DNA of 39,553 nucleotides from Planctomycetaceae bacterium (GTDB taxonomy: Bacteria > Planctomycetota > Planctomycetia > Planctomycetales > Planctomycetaceae): contig DLVV01000383.1 in the NCBI GenBank assembly GCA_003445035.1, positions 6,083 to 45,635 of the forward strand. The letters run 5' to 3'. The notes beneath the pieces were generated by a model that saw only the letters and a program-made list of their open reading frames with translations, ran no database searches and was not told the DNA's origin. The number at the start of each line of letters is the position of its first letter. Within the stretch, counting starts at the first letter, position 1. This document shows, piece after piece, positions 26,247 through 36,531 of the stretch. Position numbers and translations under genes: made by a program.

Positions 26247-27575
26247 ATGTCGGAAGTCAATCGCAGAGGATTCCTGGCGGGAGCAGCCGCCGGGGTCGCG
26301 ACCGTGGGTTCGACCCGGCTCCGTGGTGAGTCGAAGAAAGCGGGAGCCAACGAACGAGTACGGGTGGGGGTGATCGGCGCCGGCGGACGGGCGTTGTCGC
26401 TGAACCGGTCGTTTGCCGAAAACGCCAACGCCGAAATTGTCACCATCGCCGATCTCGACCCTCGTCGCCTTCCCCGGGCGGTTGAAGAGGTCTTCCGGCG
26501 ACAGGGAAAGAAACCCAAGACGACCGAGGATTTTCGCCACCTGATCGACGACAACTCACTGGATGCCATCGTTGTTGGTACCCCCGACCACTGGCACGCC
26601 ATCCCGTCGATCATGGCGATGCTGGCCGGAAAAGACGTTTACGTCGAGAAGCCCGACAGCCACAACATCGTCGAAGGCATGCGGATGGTCGCGGCGATGA
26701 AGAAGCACAAGCGGATCTGTCAGATGGGGTCGCAACACCGTTCGACCACGCGGATGCAGACGGCGCTGGCCTACATCAAGACCGGTGCCCTGGGCCGTTG
26801 CCTGGTGGCCAAGGCCTGGGAGAGTTCCCGGCAGGGGGCGATCGGGTTTCCCAAGGACAGCCAGGTCCCGGCCGGTGTCAACTACGACATGTGGTGCGGT
26901 GCGGCTCCGAAGCGGCCGTTCAACGTCAACCGGTTTCACGGCCGCTGGCGGTGGTTCTACGACTACGGCACCGGTGACCTCGGCAACGACGGTGTGCACC
27001 GGATCGATATGGCCGTTGCCGGCCTGCAGGCGGCGATCGAAGCTCAGAAGGAGGACCCACTGGGGCTGCCGACCGGCATCTCGGCCAGCGGCGGCAAGTG
27101 GTACTTCAACGACTGCCAGGAATTCCCGGATACCCTGCAGGTCAACTACGAGTACTCCGGCCGTCACCCGAGAATCCTGACTTACGAGATGCGTGTCTGG
27201 TGCCCGTACCAGTACCTGGGCGAGTCCGAGGGGGCGGCCGTCTTTGGTGAGAACGGGTACATCGTACTCGGCAACCGCCGTTGGCGGGCCTACGATCGCA
27301 GTGGCCAGGTGGCCGCCGGTGACGGTGACAGCCACGAGAAGCCTCACGTGCAGAACTTCATCGACTGCATCAAGAGCCGCAAGAAGCCGTACTGTGATCT
27401 CGAGACCGTCGGCCATCCGGCCAGCGTGCTGTGCCATTCCGGTAACATCTCGGCCCGCCTGGGTCGCAAGCTCGTGCTGGACACCAAGACGGAGAGCTTC
27501 GTTGGTGACAAGGAGGCCAACGCGATGCGAGGCCGACCCGAATGGCGGAAGCCCTGGGTGTTGCCGGAAGTCTAG
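26247..27575 (+). CDS. Gfo/Idh/MocA family oxidoreductase with twin-arginine signal
   Basis: The 442-residue product starts with a twin-arginine leader, NRRGFLAGAAAGVATVGS, so it is probably exported folded with its NAD(P). The Rossmann domain shows VGVIGAGGRALSL, TIADLDPRRL, VVGTPDHWHAIPSIMAML and the catalytic Lys region VYVEKPDSHNIVEG. The C-terminal substrate-binding part includes DYGTGDLGNDGVHRIDMAV and NGYIVLGNRRWRAYD. Such secreted members are strongly expanded in planctomycetes and act on sugars or cyclitols; the substrate is unknown. The ATG at 26247 has GGGAGAGAG upstream. It stands alone, divergent from the pseudouridine synthase gene. Confidence 0.93.
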   Translation: MSEVNRRGFLAGAAAGVATVGSTRLRGESKKAGANERVRVGVIGAGGRALSLNRSFAENANAEIVTIADLDPRRLPRAVEEVFRRQGKKPKTTEDFRHLIDDNSLDAIVVGTPDHWHAIPSIMAMLAGKDVYVEKPDSHNIVEGMRMVAAMKKHKRICQMGSQHRSTTRMQTALAYIKTGALGRCLVAKAWESSRQGAIGFPKDSQVPAGVNYDMWCGAAPKRPFNVNRFHGRWRWFYDYGTGDLGNDGVHRIDMAVAGLQAAIEAQKEDPLGLPTGISASGGKWYFNDCQEFPDTLQVNYEYSGRHPRILTYEMRVWCPYQYLGESEGAAVFGENGYIVLGNRRWRAYDRSGQVAAGDGDSHEKPHVQNFIDCIKSRKKPYCDLETVGHPASVLCHSGNISARLGRKLVLDTKTESFVGDKEANAMRGRPEWRKPWVLPEV

Positions 27576-27603
27576 AGCACCGGGACGGACTCCGAGCAAG
27601 AGA

Positions 27604-28557
27604 TCAGTCGTCGATCTCTTCGAGGAGTTCCCTGACGGTTGCTTCGAGGATCTCGATCCGCCGGATCGCGGCCGTCAGTTGCTGAACGACTGCGGCGGAT
27701 GATGCAGTGGCCTGGCGGGACCGCGGCCGGAACCGCGGCCTGGTCTGCAGGTTCAGGATCCGGGTCGGCACGGTTGCTCCGCTGGTTGTTACCGTTGCTC
27801 GGCGCGGCCCCGTGGCGACGCTGTTGGGCGGGATCCGGATCGAGCCACGGATTCTTCGGTTCTTGCCGTCAGTCGTCTGGAGCCGCAAGTTGATTTTCTG
27901 CTGGCCGTTTGCAGCCAGGCGACGGATCTCCTTCTCGATTTCCCTGAGATTGGTGACGCCCTCAATCTGGAGCACCCTGCGTTTTCGATCGCCCCGGCCG
28001 GAATTGCCGATGACGAGTGAGCCCATACGGATTTCATCTCTTTCGGTCGGGATCGGGGTCACCTCGATCTCGACCGGCTTGCCTTCCCGAATCACCTCGA
28101 ACCGGACCGGTTTCTTCTGCGGCCCGGCAGCTCGGACTGTCCTGGTCAGGAGGCCGGGATCGGTCAGCGGTTTGCCGTCGACCGAGAGGATGACATCGAA
28201 CCGGCGCAACCGTTGTTCCTGGTCGGCCGGCGATTCGGGCAAAACGGCACGGATCATCATGCCCCGGCCGGTTGCCAGGCCAAGGTGAGATGCGAGGGAT
28301 GGTGGGATGGGGGCCAGTAGTACGCCGATCGGGATGCACGCCACAGTCTTCTGGCCAACGACGTGTTTCTCGATCACGGCCGTTCGACCGACACGGTCGT
28401 CGGTTCCCGGCAATCGTCTCACACGGATGTTCGAACGGTTCTCGGCTTCTTCCGCAGCCGGCTTGTCGCCCGTCACCGGTGTGCCCGGGATCTCCTGAGA
28501 ATGGACCGTCGTAGCGAAGCCCGCGACGCACAGCAGGCAACCGAGCATTCGAGACAT
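27604..28557 (-). CDS. Exported PDZ domain protein
   Basis: The ATG at 28557 is preceded by AAGGAG and starts a signal peptide (MSRMLGCLLCVAGFATTVHS). The 317-residue product then has an Arg-rich stretch and a PDZ domain at about residues 80-175: PSLASHLGLATGRGMMIRAV, ESPADQEQRLRRFDVILSVDGKPL. No protease domain or catalytic triad is seen, so unlike DegP it is a PDZ protein only. The C-terminal 50 residues are basic (RPRFRPRSRQ) and end in a short coiled-coil-like helix, IRRIEILEATVRELLEEIDD. PDZ domains bind C-terminal peptides, so the protein may recruit other envelope proteins. It converges with the Gfo/Idh/MocA gene, 28 bases apart. Confidence 0.85.
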   Translation of the reverse strand: MSRMLGCLLCVAGFATTVHSQEIPGTPVTGDKPAAEEAENRSNIRVRRLPGTDDRVGRTAVIEKHVVGQKTVACIPIGVLLAPIPPSLASHLGLATGRGMMIRAVLPESPADQEQRLRRFDVILSVDGKPLTDPGLLTRTVRAAGPQKKPVRFEVIREGKPVEIEVTPIPTERDEIRMGSLVIGNSGRGDRKRRVLQIEGVTNLREIEKEIRRLAANGQQKINLRLQTTDGKNRRIRGSIRIPPNSVATGPRRATVTTSGATVPTRILNLQTRPRFRPRSRQATASSAAVVQQLTAAIRRIEILEATVRELLEEIDD

Positions 28558-28686
28558 GACGTGCTCCTTCCCCACGCGAACGACGTCGAACGGAATGCTG
28601 TGAACAGCCGGTGAGTCTACTGGAAAAATCCGGGGCAAAACAGGGGGGAAGGTCGTTGCACGAGGTCCTCCGAACTTCCGGAGAAT

Positions 28687-31359
28687 TCAACTGCCGGCGA
28701 GTTGCCGGAGCACCGTGTGCAGGATGCCGCCGTTGCGGTAGTAGTCGATCTCGACAGGAGTATCGATGCGACAGGTGACGACGAAATGCACCATCGAGCC
28801 ATCCTCTCGGGTGGCGGTGACCTCGACGGCCTGCTGAGGCTTGAGGTCATCGGACAGCGAAATGTCGTAGGACTCGGAGCCGTCGAGATCGAGCGAGTCT
28901 CGACTTTCGCCCTCACGGAATTGCAGGGGCAGCACACCCATGCCGACGAGGTTGGAGCGGTGGATCCGTTCGTAGCTGGTGGCGATCACCGCACGGATGC
29001 CAAGCAGGTAGGTGCCCTTGGCAGCCCAGTCACGGGAGGAGCCGGTGCCGTATTCGGCACCGGCCAGCACCACCAGTGGCGTGCCGTCGTCCTGGTACTT
29101 GCCGGCCGCCTCGTAGACGGACATCTGTTCGCCCGTGGGCAGGTAGGTGGTCATGCCCCCCTCGGTTCCCGGTGCCATCAGGTTCCGAAGCCGAATATTG
29201 GCGAACGTGCCGCGGGTCATCACGCGGTCATTGCCCCGCCGGCTGCCGTAGCTGTTGAAATGTTCGGGAGTGACTCCGTTCTCCTGCAGGAACAGTCCCG
29301 CCGGTGAGTCGGCGTTGATGGCTCCGGCCGGCGAGATGTGGTCGGTGGTCACACTGTCGTTGACGCTGATGATCACCCGGGCGGCGTGAATCGATTCGAT
29401 CGGCGGTGGGTCGACCGGCATGTCAACGAAGAAGGGCGGTTCCTGCACGTAGGTGCTCTGGGCGTCCCAGTCGAACACGTCCCCCTCGGCCCCGGCAATC
29501 GCCTGCCACTCCGGTGGTCCGTCGGCGGCGGCCCCGTATCGCTGGATGTACATATCCGGCGACATCGATCCGGCGATCGCCTCGGCGATGTCCTCCTGGG
29601 ACGGCCAGATCTCGGAGAGCAATACGGGGTTGCCATCGGTGTCGGTGCCCAGCGGTTGGGTCGAAAGGTCGATGTCGGTGGTCCCGGCCAGGGCGTAGGC
29701 CACCACCAGTGGCGGGCTGGCCAGGTAGTTGGCCTTCACCCACGGACTGATGCGGCCTTCGAAGTTGCGGTTGCCCGAGAGCACGGCGGCGGCGACCAGG
29801 TCACCGGAGGTGATCGCGCTGGAGATCGGTTCGGGGATCGGGCCACTGTTGCCGATGCAGGTGGTGCACCCGTAGCCGACGGTGTGGAAACCGAGTTGTT
29901 CGAGCGGTTTTGTGAGCCCGGCCTGGTCGAGGTAGTCGGTGACAACGCGGCTGCCGGGGGCGAGGCTGGTCTTGACCCACGGCTTGCGGGACAGTCCTCT
30001 CGCGACGGCGTTCTGAGCCAGCAGTCCCGCGGCGATCATCACGCTGGGGTTGCTGGTATTGGTGCAACTGGTGATCGCCGCGATGACCACCGCACCGTCG
30101 GTGATCGAGGGGTTTTCGCCGTTGAGCGCCACTTCGATCGCCGGGGATGGCTCGGGTTTCTCGAATGTCTCGGCCAGGTCCTTGTGCCACTGGGATTGCA
30201 TGTCGGCGAGGGTGATGCGGTCCTGGGGTCGCTTGGGCCCGGCCAGTGACGGGACGATGGTCCCCATGTCGAGTTCCAGCGTGCTGCTGAAACGCGGGGT
30301 GGGAGACTCGGAGGTGCGAAACAGCCCCTGTTCCTTCGTGTAGCGTTCGACCAGGTCGATCGTCTCGGTGGGCCGGCCGGTCCGTTCCATGTACCGCAGC
30401 GTCTCCTGGTCGACCGGGAAGAAGCCCATGGTGGCCCCATACTCCGGAGCCATGTTGGCCAGCGTGGCACGGTCGGCCAGCGACATCACCTCCAGCCCCT
30501 CGCCATGGAACTCGACGAATTTCCCGACCACGCCGTGGGCCCGCAGCATCTGGGTGACAGTCAGCACCAGGTCGGTTGCCGTGGCACCCTCGGGCAACTG
30601 GCCGTACAGGCGGAAGCCGACCACTTCTGGCGTGAGCATGTAGATGGGTTGTCCGAGCATCACCGCTTCGGCCTCGATTCCTCCCACACCCCAGCCGACG
30701 ACTCCCAGGCCGTTGATCATGGTGGTGTGGCTGTCGGTGCCGACCAGGCTGTCGGGGAAGGCCACCCCGTTCTCGACCATCACCACGCGTGCGAGGTACT
30801 CGAGATTGACCTGATGGACGATGCCGGTTGCCGGTGGGATCACCCGAAAATTGTCGAACGCCTGCTGGCCCCAGCGGAGGAACCCGTAGCGTTCCTGGTT
30901 CCGCTGGAATTCCCGTTCGACGTTGTGCGAAAGTGCGTCGATCGACGCGAAGCGGTCCACCTGGACCGAGTGGTCTACGACAAGATCGCAGGGCACCAGG
31001 GGATTGATCTTCTGCGGATCACCGTCCATGCGGACCATCGCCGAACGAAGTGCAGCGAGATCGACGACGGCGGGGACTCCGGTGAAGTCCTGCAACACCA
31101 CGCGGCCCGGCTTGAAGGGGATCTCGGCCGGATCGACGCCGTCAGCCGACCAGCCGGCCAACGCCGTCACGTCCTCTTCGGTGACGATGAAGCCGTCGAT
31201 ATTTCGAAGACAGGCTTCGAGCAGGATGCGGATCGAGTAGGGCAGGGTGTCGATGTCCCCGAGCCCGTCATCGGCGAGTTGCCTCAGGCGGTAGTACGTC
31301 ACGTCACCGGAGGAGGTCGAGAGCGTGGCGGAGGCGTCGAAGGGGTTGGCGGAGGTCAT
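28687..31359 (-). CDS. acnA: Aconitate hydratase A
   Basis: The 890-residue product is an aconitase of the AcnA/IRP1 type, interconverting citrate and isocitrate in the TCA cycle. It shows [20 protein letters not shown], the Fe-S ligands in [11 protein letters not shown] and [10 protein letters not shown], and the C-terminal swivel domain with [20 protein letters not shown] and [13 protein letters not shown]. The start at 31359 ([10 protein letters not shown]) fits the family; AGGAG lies 11 bases before it, and a longer frame to 31395 lacks support. Transcribed alone, with a candidate promoter at 31476-31503. Confidence 0.98.
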   Translation of the reverse strand: MTSANPFDASATLSTSSGDVTYYRLRQLADDGLGDIDTLPYSIRILLEACLRNIDGFIVTEEDVTALAGWSADGVDPAEIPFKPGRVVLQDFTGVPAVVDLAALRSAMVRMDGDPQKINPLVPCDLVVDHSVQVDRFASIDALSHNVEREFQRNQERYGFLRWGQQAFDNFRVIPPATGIVHQVNLEYLARVVMVENGVAFPDSLVGTDSHTTMINGLGVVGWGVGGIEAEAVMLGQPIYMLTPEVVGFRLYGQLPEGATATDLVLTVTQMLRAHGVVGKFVEFHGEGLEVMSLADRATLANMAPEYGATMGFFPVDQETLRYMERTGRPTETIDLVERYTKEQGLFRTSESPTPRFSSTLELDMGTIVPSLAGPKRPQDRITLADMQSQWHKDLAETFEKPEPSPAIEVALNGENPSITDGAVVIAAITSCTNTSNPSVMIAAGLLAQNAVARGLSRKPWVKTSLAPGSRVVTDYLDQAGLTKPLEQLGFHTVGYGCTTCIGNSGPIPEPISSAITSGDLVAAAVLSGNRNFEGRISPWVKANYLASPPLVVAYALAGTTDIDLSTQPLGTDTDGNPVLLSEIWPSQEDIAEAIAGSMSPDMYIQRYGAAADGPPEWQAIAGAEGDVFDWDAQSTYVQEPPFFVDMPVDPPPIESIHAARVIISVNDSVTTDHISPAGAINADSPAGLFLQENGVTPEHFNSYGSRRGNDRVMTRGTFANIRLRNLMAPGTEGGMTTYLPTGEQMSVYEAAGKYQDDGTPLVVLAGAEYGTGSSRDWAAKGTYLLGIRAVIATSYERIHRSNLVGMGVLPLQFREGESRDSLDLDGSESYDISLSDDLKPQQAVEVTATREDGSMVHFVVTCRIDTPVEIDYYRNGGILHTVLRQLAGS

Positions 31360-31475
31360 TGCGAGGGGACTCCTGTCGTTTCGTCGTGTGGTCAACCCGT
31401 GACCAGGTGGGTAGGCTGTCGGCCGCCGGGAGAGCGTGGTCCCGGGTTGATCGTGGCACCGTGTGAGCCATTTCC

Positions 31476-31503
31476 ATTGTATGGCTTACTCGAAGTCGGG
31501 CAA
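31476..31503 (-). promoter_or_regulatory. Candidate promoter of acnA
   Basis: On the minus strand TTGCCC (31503-31498), 16 bases, TACAAT (31481-31476). Transcription would start near 31470, leaving a leader of about 110 bases before the ATG at 31359. Confidence 0.4.
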
Positions 31504-31543
31504 TGCGGGGGGGATGGACGGAAACGAGCCGGAGGAGAGGTTG

Positions 31544-33523
31544 ATGAGTCGGAAAACGACGAGAGCGTCATCGAGGGGTTTGGTGGTTGTGGCCGTGTTG
31601 CCGTGGTTGGTGACGGCCACCGTCGCGGCCGACAAGACACCGGTTCCCGCCGATCCGCTTCGGCCTGCGGCGATCGCCACCAGTGGTGTGCCGGTGCTGC
31701 CGCCTCGACTGATCGAACAGATGAGACGTTACCAGAATGTTCGCAGCGCGGTCTTCCAGGGGTGGTCGCCTGACGGCCAGGGCATGCTGGTTCGCACCCG
31801 TTTCGCAAACACCTCGCAGTTGCACCGTGTTCATGTTCCCGGGGGACGCCGTCAGCAACTGACGTTTTTTGACGAGCCGGCCAACGGGCGGTTTCTGCCC
31901 GGAGACCATCGGGGGGCCCTGGTGTTGTCGATGAGTCGCGGGGGAGACGAGAACTACCAGGTCTATGTCCTGGGGGCTCACGAGACAGGGCAGCTGCACC
32001 GACTGACCGACGGGAAGTCGCGGAACGTGTTGGGGCCGGTTCGCAGTGACGGGTTGTTCGCGATCGTGCACAGCACACAGCGGAATGGCCGCGACACCGA
32101 TCTTTTCATTGCCGATCCGCATCGGCCCGGTGAGATGAGTCTGCTGTTGAAGACGACCGGAGAATACTGGCGGGCCACGGACTGGTCGCGGGACGGTTCG
32201 AACCTGCTGATCAACCACTACGTGTCGATCAACGAGAGTTATCCGGCGGTGCTCGACGTGGCCACTGGCAAAAAGACGCTGATCCCGATCCCCGGGGCCC
32301 GCCCCGCCTCGCATGGGGCACTGGTGTTTGCCCCTGATGGTCTGTCGGCTTATATCACGACTGACACCAACGGCGAGTTTCGCCAGTTGGCCCGGGTCGA
32401 TCTGAAGACGATGGCCTACGAATTCCTGACCGAGAAATTGCCCTGGAACGTGACCGACGTTGTGGTTGAACCGGAACTGGGAATGGTCGCGTTCACGACA
32501 AACGAGGACGGGGCCAGTGGATTGTACTTGCTGGTCGGGCGGACCTACCGCCGTTACGCGTTGCCGCTGGGACTGGTCAGCGGGTTGGAGTTCTCTCCGG
32601 ACGGAACACAGCTCGGCTTCACGCTCTCACGGCCCGACGCTCCTGCCGACGCCTGGTCGATGCGGCTGCCCGATGGCCGGTTGACCCGCTGGACGCACAG
32701 CGAGGTGGGGGGATTGGACGAGGACTCGTTCGTGGTGCCCGAGCGAATCCGCTACAAAACATTCGACGGCCGTCAGATTCCGGCCTACGTGTTCCGGCCC
32801 GCATCGGCATCGAAACAGGCCCCCGCACCCGTCCTGGTCCACATCCACGGCGGTCCCGAGAGCCAGTACCGCCCACGGTTCTCCTCCCTGGACCAGTTCT
32901 ACCTGAACGAACTCGGCCTGGCCGTCGTTCGCCCCAACGTCCGTGGATCGGCCGGTTACGGCAAAACCTATGTCCGGCTGGACAACGGGCTGAAACGCGA
33001 GGACAGCGTCAAGGACATTGGAGCGGTGTTGGACTGGATTGCGACCCAGCCCGATCTGGACGCATCGCGAGTGGCCGTTTACGGGGGGTCGTACGGCGGG
33101 TACATGGTGCTGGGTTCACTGGTGCACTTCAGTGACCGCCTGAAGTGCGGTGTCGACATCGTGGGGATCGCCAGTTTCGAGTCGTTCCTGAAGAACACTA
33201 AGGCGTATCGCCGGGACCTGCGGCGGGCCGAGTACGGAGATGAGCGGAAGCCGGAGATGTTGAAATTCTTCCGGCGGATCGATCCGGTGCACAATGCGGG
33301 AAAAATCAGGACGAGCCTGCTGGTGGCCCATGGTGTCAACGATCCGCGGGTCCCGTTCTCGGAGGCCAGCCAGATCGTGCCCAGGGTCCGAGCGAATCGA
33401 CAGACCGTCTGGACGATCTACGCCGGGAACGAGGGCCACGGGTTCCGCAAGAAGGCCAATCGCGACTACGTGTCAGCCGCGGTGGTGCTGTTCCTGAAAC
33501 GGCACCTGGTGGAGAGCAAGTAG
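31544..33523 (+). CDS. S9 family peptidase (prolyl oligopeptidase type), exported
   Basis: The ATG at 31544 has CGGAGGAGAGG upstream and begins a signal peptide (RGLVVVAVLPWLVTATVAAD). The 659-residue product has an N-terminal beta-propeller-like part (repeated WSPDG, ADWSRDGSNLL and SPDGTQLGF stretches) and a C-terminal alpha/beta hydrolase domain from about residue 420. The nucleophile is S516 in YGGSYGGYM; the Asp is in HGVNDPRVPF and the His in EGHGF. This is the dipeptidyl-peptidase/acylaminoacyl-peptidase arrangement; it would degrade peptides outside the cytoplasm. It is divergent from acnA, and no partner gene is adjacent. Confidence 0.93.
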   Translation: MSRKTTRASSRGLVVVAVLPWLVTATVAADKTPVPADPLRPAAIATSGVPVLPPRLIEQMRRYQNVRSAVFQGWSPDGQGMLVRTRFANTSQLHRVHVPGGRRQQLTFFDEPANGRFLPGDHRGALVLSMSRGGDENYQVYVLGAHETGQLHRLTDGKSRNVLGPVRSDGLFAIVHSTQRNGRDTDLFIADPHRPGEMSLLLKTTGEYWRATDWSRDGSNLLINHYVSINESYPAVLDVATGKKTLIPIPGARPASHGALVFAPDGLSAYITTDTNGEFRQLARVDLKTMAYEFLTEKLPWNVTDVVVEPELGMVAFTTNEDGASGLYLLVGRTYRRYALPLGLVSGLEFSPDGTQLGFTLSRPDAPADAWSMRLPDGRLTRWTHSEVGGLDEDSFVVPERIRYKTFDGRQIPAYVFRPASASKQAPAPVLVHIHGGPESQYRPRFSSLDQFYLNELGLAVVRPNVRGSAGYGKTYVRLDNGLKREDSVKDIGAVLDWIATQPDLDASRVAVYGGSYGGYMVLGSLVHFSDRLKCGVDIVGIASFESFLKNTKAYRRDLRRAEYGDERKPEMLKFFRRIDPVHNAGKIRTSLLVAHGVNDPRVPFSEASQIVPRVRANRQTVWTIYAGNEGHGFRKKANRDYVSAAVVLFLKRHLVESK

Positions 33524-33589
33524 TCCCCGGCCCGAGCCACCCGCGTTAGCCGTCCGGCCCCACGTCTCTCCCACCCGGGATCGACGAAC

Positions 33590-34963
33590 TCAGACCAACT
33601 CGGGCAACGGCCGGTGGATGTTGTGGTCGATCAGGTAGCGGGGGCGTCCGCTGAAGTCCTTGATCGTGTGGACACTGGTGTCGATGCCGATGTTGCGGTA
33701 CAGCGTCGCAAAGACCTCCTGGAAGTGGACCGGACGATCGACGGCGTGTTCGCCGAGCCGGTTGGTGGACCCGATCAGTTGTCCGGTATCCATTCCGCCT
33801 CCTGCGAGCATCGCGCACGAAACCCGGGGCCAGTGGTCGCGGCCACCGTTCTTGTTGATCCGCGGCGTGCGTCCGAATTCGCCCCAGACGATCACGGTGG
33901 TGTCTTCGTCCATGCCGCGTTCGCGGAGGTCTTCGATCAGCGCCGTCACTCCCTGGTCGAGACGTGGCAGGTGGTCGCGGGCGTTCTCGAAGTTGGTCCC
34001 GTGGGGACGACCGTGCCAGTCCCACCGGCCGTAAGCCAGCGTCACGACCCGGACCCCGGCCTCCACCAGTCGCCTGGCAGCCAGCAGGTAGTGGTTGTGC
34101 AGCGGGCCGGCGTCGCCGTAACCGGCCGGTTCATAGGACCCGCCACCATAGCGGGCCAGCGTTTCGGGACTTTCCCCGGAGACATCCAGTGCCTCGGCGA
34201 GGCGGCTGGAGGTGAGGATGCCGAAGGCCTGTTGCTGAAATGCGTCGAGGCTCTCGACCGATCCCCCGGCGTCCGCCGCGGCCTTGAAGCGATCGAGTCC
34301 CTCGAGCAGGCTCTTGCGGTTGTTGAATTTGTCGAGCGTCATGCCGTTGAGCACCAGGTTGTCGGCGCCGTCGGCGTTGGGCAGGAAGGGGGCGTGGGCG
34401 GGTCCGGCGAATCCTGCCTGGCCGGGATCCGACCAGGTGCTGCTTTTCATCCGCGGCGAGAGTCCGACGAAGGCCGGGGTGCCCGGTCGCGCGGTGCCTT
34501 GCAGGCGGGAGACGATCGAGCCGAACGAGGGCCATCCGCCGGGGGGCTGGTTGTTGACCCTCTGGCCGGTCATACACTGGAACGCCGCATGACGCCCCTC
34601 GGAGCCGACCACCGAGCGGATCACCGCCAGGCGGTCCATCATCGACGCCATCCGGGGCAGGTGTTCGCAGATCTGGATGCCGGGAACCCGGGTCGCAATC
34701 GGCTGGAATTCGCCGCGGACCTCGGCTGGTGCCTGCATCTTCAGGTCGAACATGTCCTGGTGCGGGGGGCCTCCGGAGAGGAAGACCATGATGACGGACT
34801 TGTGTGACCTGTTGCCGGAAGCGGCTTCGGCCGCCAGCAGTTGAGGCAGGGTGAGCCCTCCGACGGCTCCGACCATCGGCAGGCTGCCGATCTTCAGCAC
34901 GTCGCGGCGGGTCAGCGTGTCACAGAAGGACCGGGAACTGGAGGATCCAGGGATCGTGAGCAT
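33590..34963 (-). CDS. DUF1501 family protein with twin-arginine-like signal
   Basis: The 457-residue product begins with a leader containing LTRRDVLKIGSLPMVG, followed by the DUF1501 start SVIMVFLSGGPPHQDMFDLK, where the metal-binding Gly/Asp region of the alkaline-phosphatase/sulfatase fold lies. Further family marks are VPGIQICEHLPRMASMMDRL, VRVVTLAYGRWDWHG and TVIVWGEFGRTPRINKNGGRDHW. These proteins are greatly expanded in planctomycetes, often beside DUF1549/DUF1553 cytochrome-like genes; no such partner is seen here. Their exact reaction is unknown. The ATG at 34963 is the natural start. The 181 bases after its start region hold the terminator of the DUF1559 gene. Confidence 0.93.
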   Translation of the reverse strand: MLTIPGSSSSRSFCDTLTRRDVLKIGSLPMVGAVGGLTLPQLLAAEAASGNRSHKSVIMVFLSGGPPHQDMFDLKMQAPAEVRGEFQPIATRVPGIQICEHLPRMASMMDRLAVIRSVVGSEGRHAAFQCMTGQRVNNQPPGGWPSFGSIVSRLQGTARPGTPAFVGLSPRMKSSTWSDPGQAGFAGPAHAPFLPNADGADNLVLNGMTLDKFNNRKSLLEGLDRFKAAADAGGSVESLDAFQQQAFGILTSSRLAEALDVSGESPETLARYGGGSYEPAGYGDAGPLHNHYLLAARRLVEAGVRVVTLAYGRWDWHGRPHGTNFENARDHLPRLDQGVTALIEDLRERGMDEDTTVIVWGEFGRTPRINKNGGRDHWPRVSCAMLAGGGMDTGQLIGSTNRLGEHAVDRPVHFQEVFATLYRNIGIDTSVHTIKDFSGRPRYLIDHNIHRPLPELV

Positions 34964-35068
34964 GGCTGAATTCCGTTGGTCTCGAGGAGACGTTGCACCA
35001 GAGGGGGCAATGTATCACATCGACTGTTGCGATACGAGTCCTGAAATCTGAGCGAGGACGACGAAAAA

Positions 35069-35101
35069 ACCGGCCGGTTCCCACGGGGGGAACCGGCCGG
35101 T
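35069..35101 (-). terminator. Intrinsic terminator of the DUF1559 gene
   Basis: Perfect 14-base arms (35069-35082 and 35088-35101) with a short loop, followed on the minus strand by TTTTTT. It lies 43 bases after the DUF1559 stop and is the clearest terminator of the window. Confidence 0.92.
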
Positions 35102-35144
35102 GTCGTTCATCCGAGGGTGATGCTCGGCAAGTCAAGTAGACGGC

Positions 35145-36203
35145 TTAGAATTCGCCGATCACTTCACTGCCGTACAAGGTTCCCAACGCGCCCCAGACCC
35201 CGTAGGGGCTGTTGCCACCAAGGTTGGTGCTGGTCGCGTCCACACCGAGGCCGGCGGTGCCCGGCGTCTGAGTGTTGATCGACTCGTTGACGAACCTCAC
35301 GCTGCCGTCGGCAAAACCGACATGGGCACCACCGGGATGGCGGCTGCTGACGGAGATCATCGAGTAGTCGTCCGGGGCACCGCAGGACGGGCCGTTGGGC
35401 GGCACGCAGATGGCGACCGAGTTGAAGTAGGGTGCACCATCGGCCCAGTACTGAGCCGGGCGCATAATCTGTGATCCACTCGTGTAGTAGCCATTGAGTG
35501 CTGTTCCCATGCAAGCATTCGGCGTGGTCGTTTGCGTGGTCGAAACGTGTCCGATGACATCGCTGAGGTTACCCGGGTTGCCCAGGTCACGCTCGGCCAT
35601 CGCAATCGTGTTGCTCGTGCCGTCCTTGAAGTCCCGCATCCGCGTGCAGAGACGGTAGGTGAACGGGCCACGGTGACGGAAGATAGTGCCCGTGCTTGGG
35701 TTGACCGACGTGTAGTTGTTGTTGACCGTGTCGCCAACACTGAACACGTAGGTTCGCTGAGCACTGCCGGAGGCAACGTCCCGGATCGGAACCGTCGACG
35801 ACGGGCAGAGGAACACTTCCAACTCGGCCGGCGGGTGCGGGAACGTGGCGTTCCGGGGGTAACCACCCTGGTCACCACCGACCGTCACGCCACCACCGAA
35901 GTTGCGGATCCGGTCCCACAGCGGGGCCTGGTCGATGAACGGCAGCATCATGGCGACGCCACTGAGCCATTCGTTCTGTGATCCGCCAGCGGTACCGCCA
36001 CGCAGGGGCGGCCAGTAGTTGAACGCATCGTGATAGTTGGCCAGTCCCAGGCCGAACTGCTTGAGATTGTTCTTGCAGGCCGAGCGACGAGCCGCCTCGC
36101 GTGCCTGTTGAACGGCGGGGAGGAGCAGCGCGACGAGAATCGCGATAATCGCGATCACGACGAGCAGCTCAATGAGCGTGAAACCTTTTTTCTGACGTGT
36201 CAT
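35145..36203 (-). CDS. DUF1559 protein with prepilin-type N-terminal signal
   Basis: The ATG at 36203 has GGAGG upstream. The 352-residue product starts with a class III signal, MTRQKKG then FTLIELLVVIAIIAILVALL, cut by a prepilin peptidase and leaving a hydrophobic helix as in type II secretion pseudopilins. It continues with AVQQAREAARRSACKNNLKQ and a large C-terminal domain of the DUF1559 type, ending HPGGAHVGFADGSVRFVNESI, the short H-x9-DG motif of the family. These proteins are very numerous in planctomycetes; their role, perhaps surface or secretion structures, is unknown. A longer frame to 36710 is rejected because it lacks a leader. Its own promoter and terminator indicate a single-gene transcript. 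Confidence 0.95.
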   Translation of the reverse strand: MTRQKKGFTLIELLVVIAIIAILVALLLPAVQQAREAARRSACKNNLKQFGLGLANYHDAFNYWPPLRGGTAGGSQNEWLSGVAMMLPFIDQAPLWDRIRNFGGGVTVGGDQGGYPRNATFPHPPAELEVFLCPSSTVPIRDVASGSAQRTYVFSVGDTVNNNYTSVNPSTGTIFRHRGPFTYRLCTRMRDFKDGTSNTIAMAERDLGNPGNLSDVIGHVSTTQTTTPNACMGTALNGYYTSGSQIMRPAQYWADGAPYFNSVAICVPPNGPSCGAPDDYSMISVSSRHPGGAHVGFADGSVRFVNESINTQTPGTAGLGVDATSTNLGGNSPYGVWGALGTLYGSEVIGEF

Positions 36204-36263
36204 GAACCACCTCCGATGACGAGAAAAAACACAAGCCGAAACCGGCTGTTGAGATCTGGCTCC

Positions 36264-36293
36264 ATTATCTGCACGGACGTTGGACAATTGCAA
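36264..36293 (-). promoter_or_regulatory. Candidate promoter of the DUF1559 gene
   Basis: On the minus strand TTGCAA (36293-36288), 18 bases, GATAAT (36269-36264). The -10 box differs from consensus at one base. The leader would be about 55 bases long. Confidence 0.55.
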
Positions 36294-36455
36294 ACCAAAA
36301 CAACGGTTTTTTACGTCCGGGGCGGGGCGGGGTTTGGCGTCGATGGTGTCTTCCACTCCGGGTGATTCCGGTTGTGAAAACTGGGTTTGGATTTTTGCGG
36401 TCGAACCAAACGCGACAGCCTCCCGGCTACGGTTCTCGAGCCAGTTCGGCGAAGG

Positions 36456-36485
36456 TTGACGCGTTGGGTTGCCACTCTCTAGTAT
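36456..36485 (+). promoter_or_regulatory. Candidate promoter of the rpmF-plsX-fabD operon
   Basis: TTGACG (36456-36461), 18 bases, TAGTAT (36480-36485), both boxes 5/6 to the consensus. Transcription would start near 36492, giving a leader of about 160 bases. Confidence 0.6.
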
Positions 36486-36489
36486 CGCC

Positions 36490-36531
36490 AATTCGTTGAA
36501 TTCACCTCCACCTCGAAATTCAAAGCGAATT
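36490..36531 (+). promoter_or_regulatory. Hairpin at the 5' end of the rpmF leader
   Basis: A 13-pair stem (36490-36502 with 36517-36523 and 36526-36531, a two-base bulge at 36524-36525) encloses a 14-base loop rich in CCUCC and CCUCG. The loop could pair with the GAGG ribosome binding sequence of rpmF. It lies where the transcript is predicted to begin. Confidence 0.4.

Noticed and set aside
36319..36332. G-quadruplex in the G-rich tract upstream of the DUF1559 promoter
   Set aside because: Only three runs of four G are present before the tract breaks, so a canonical four-run quadruplex cannot form in this stretch alone.
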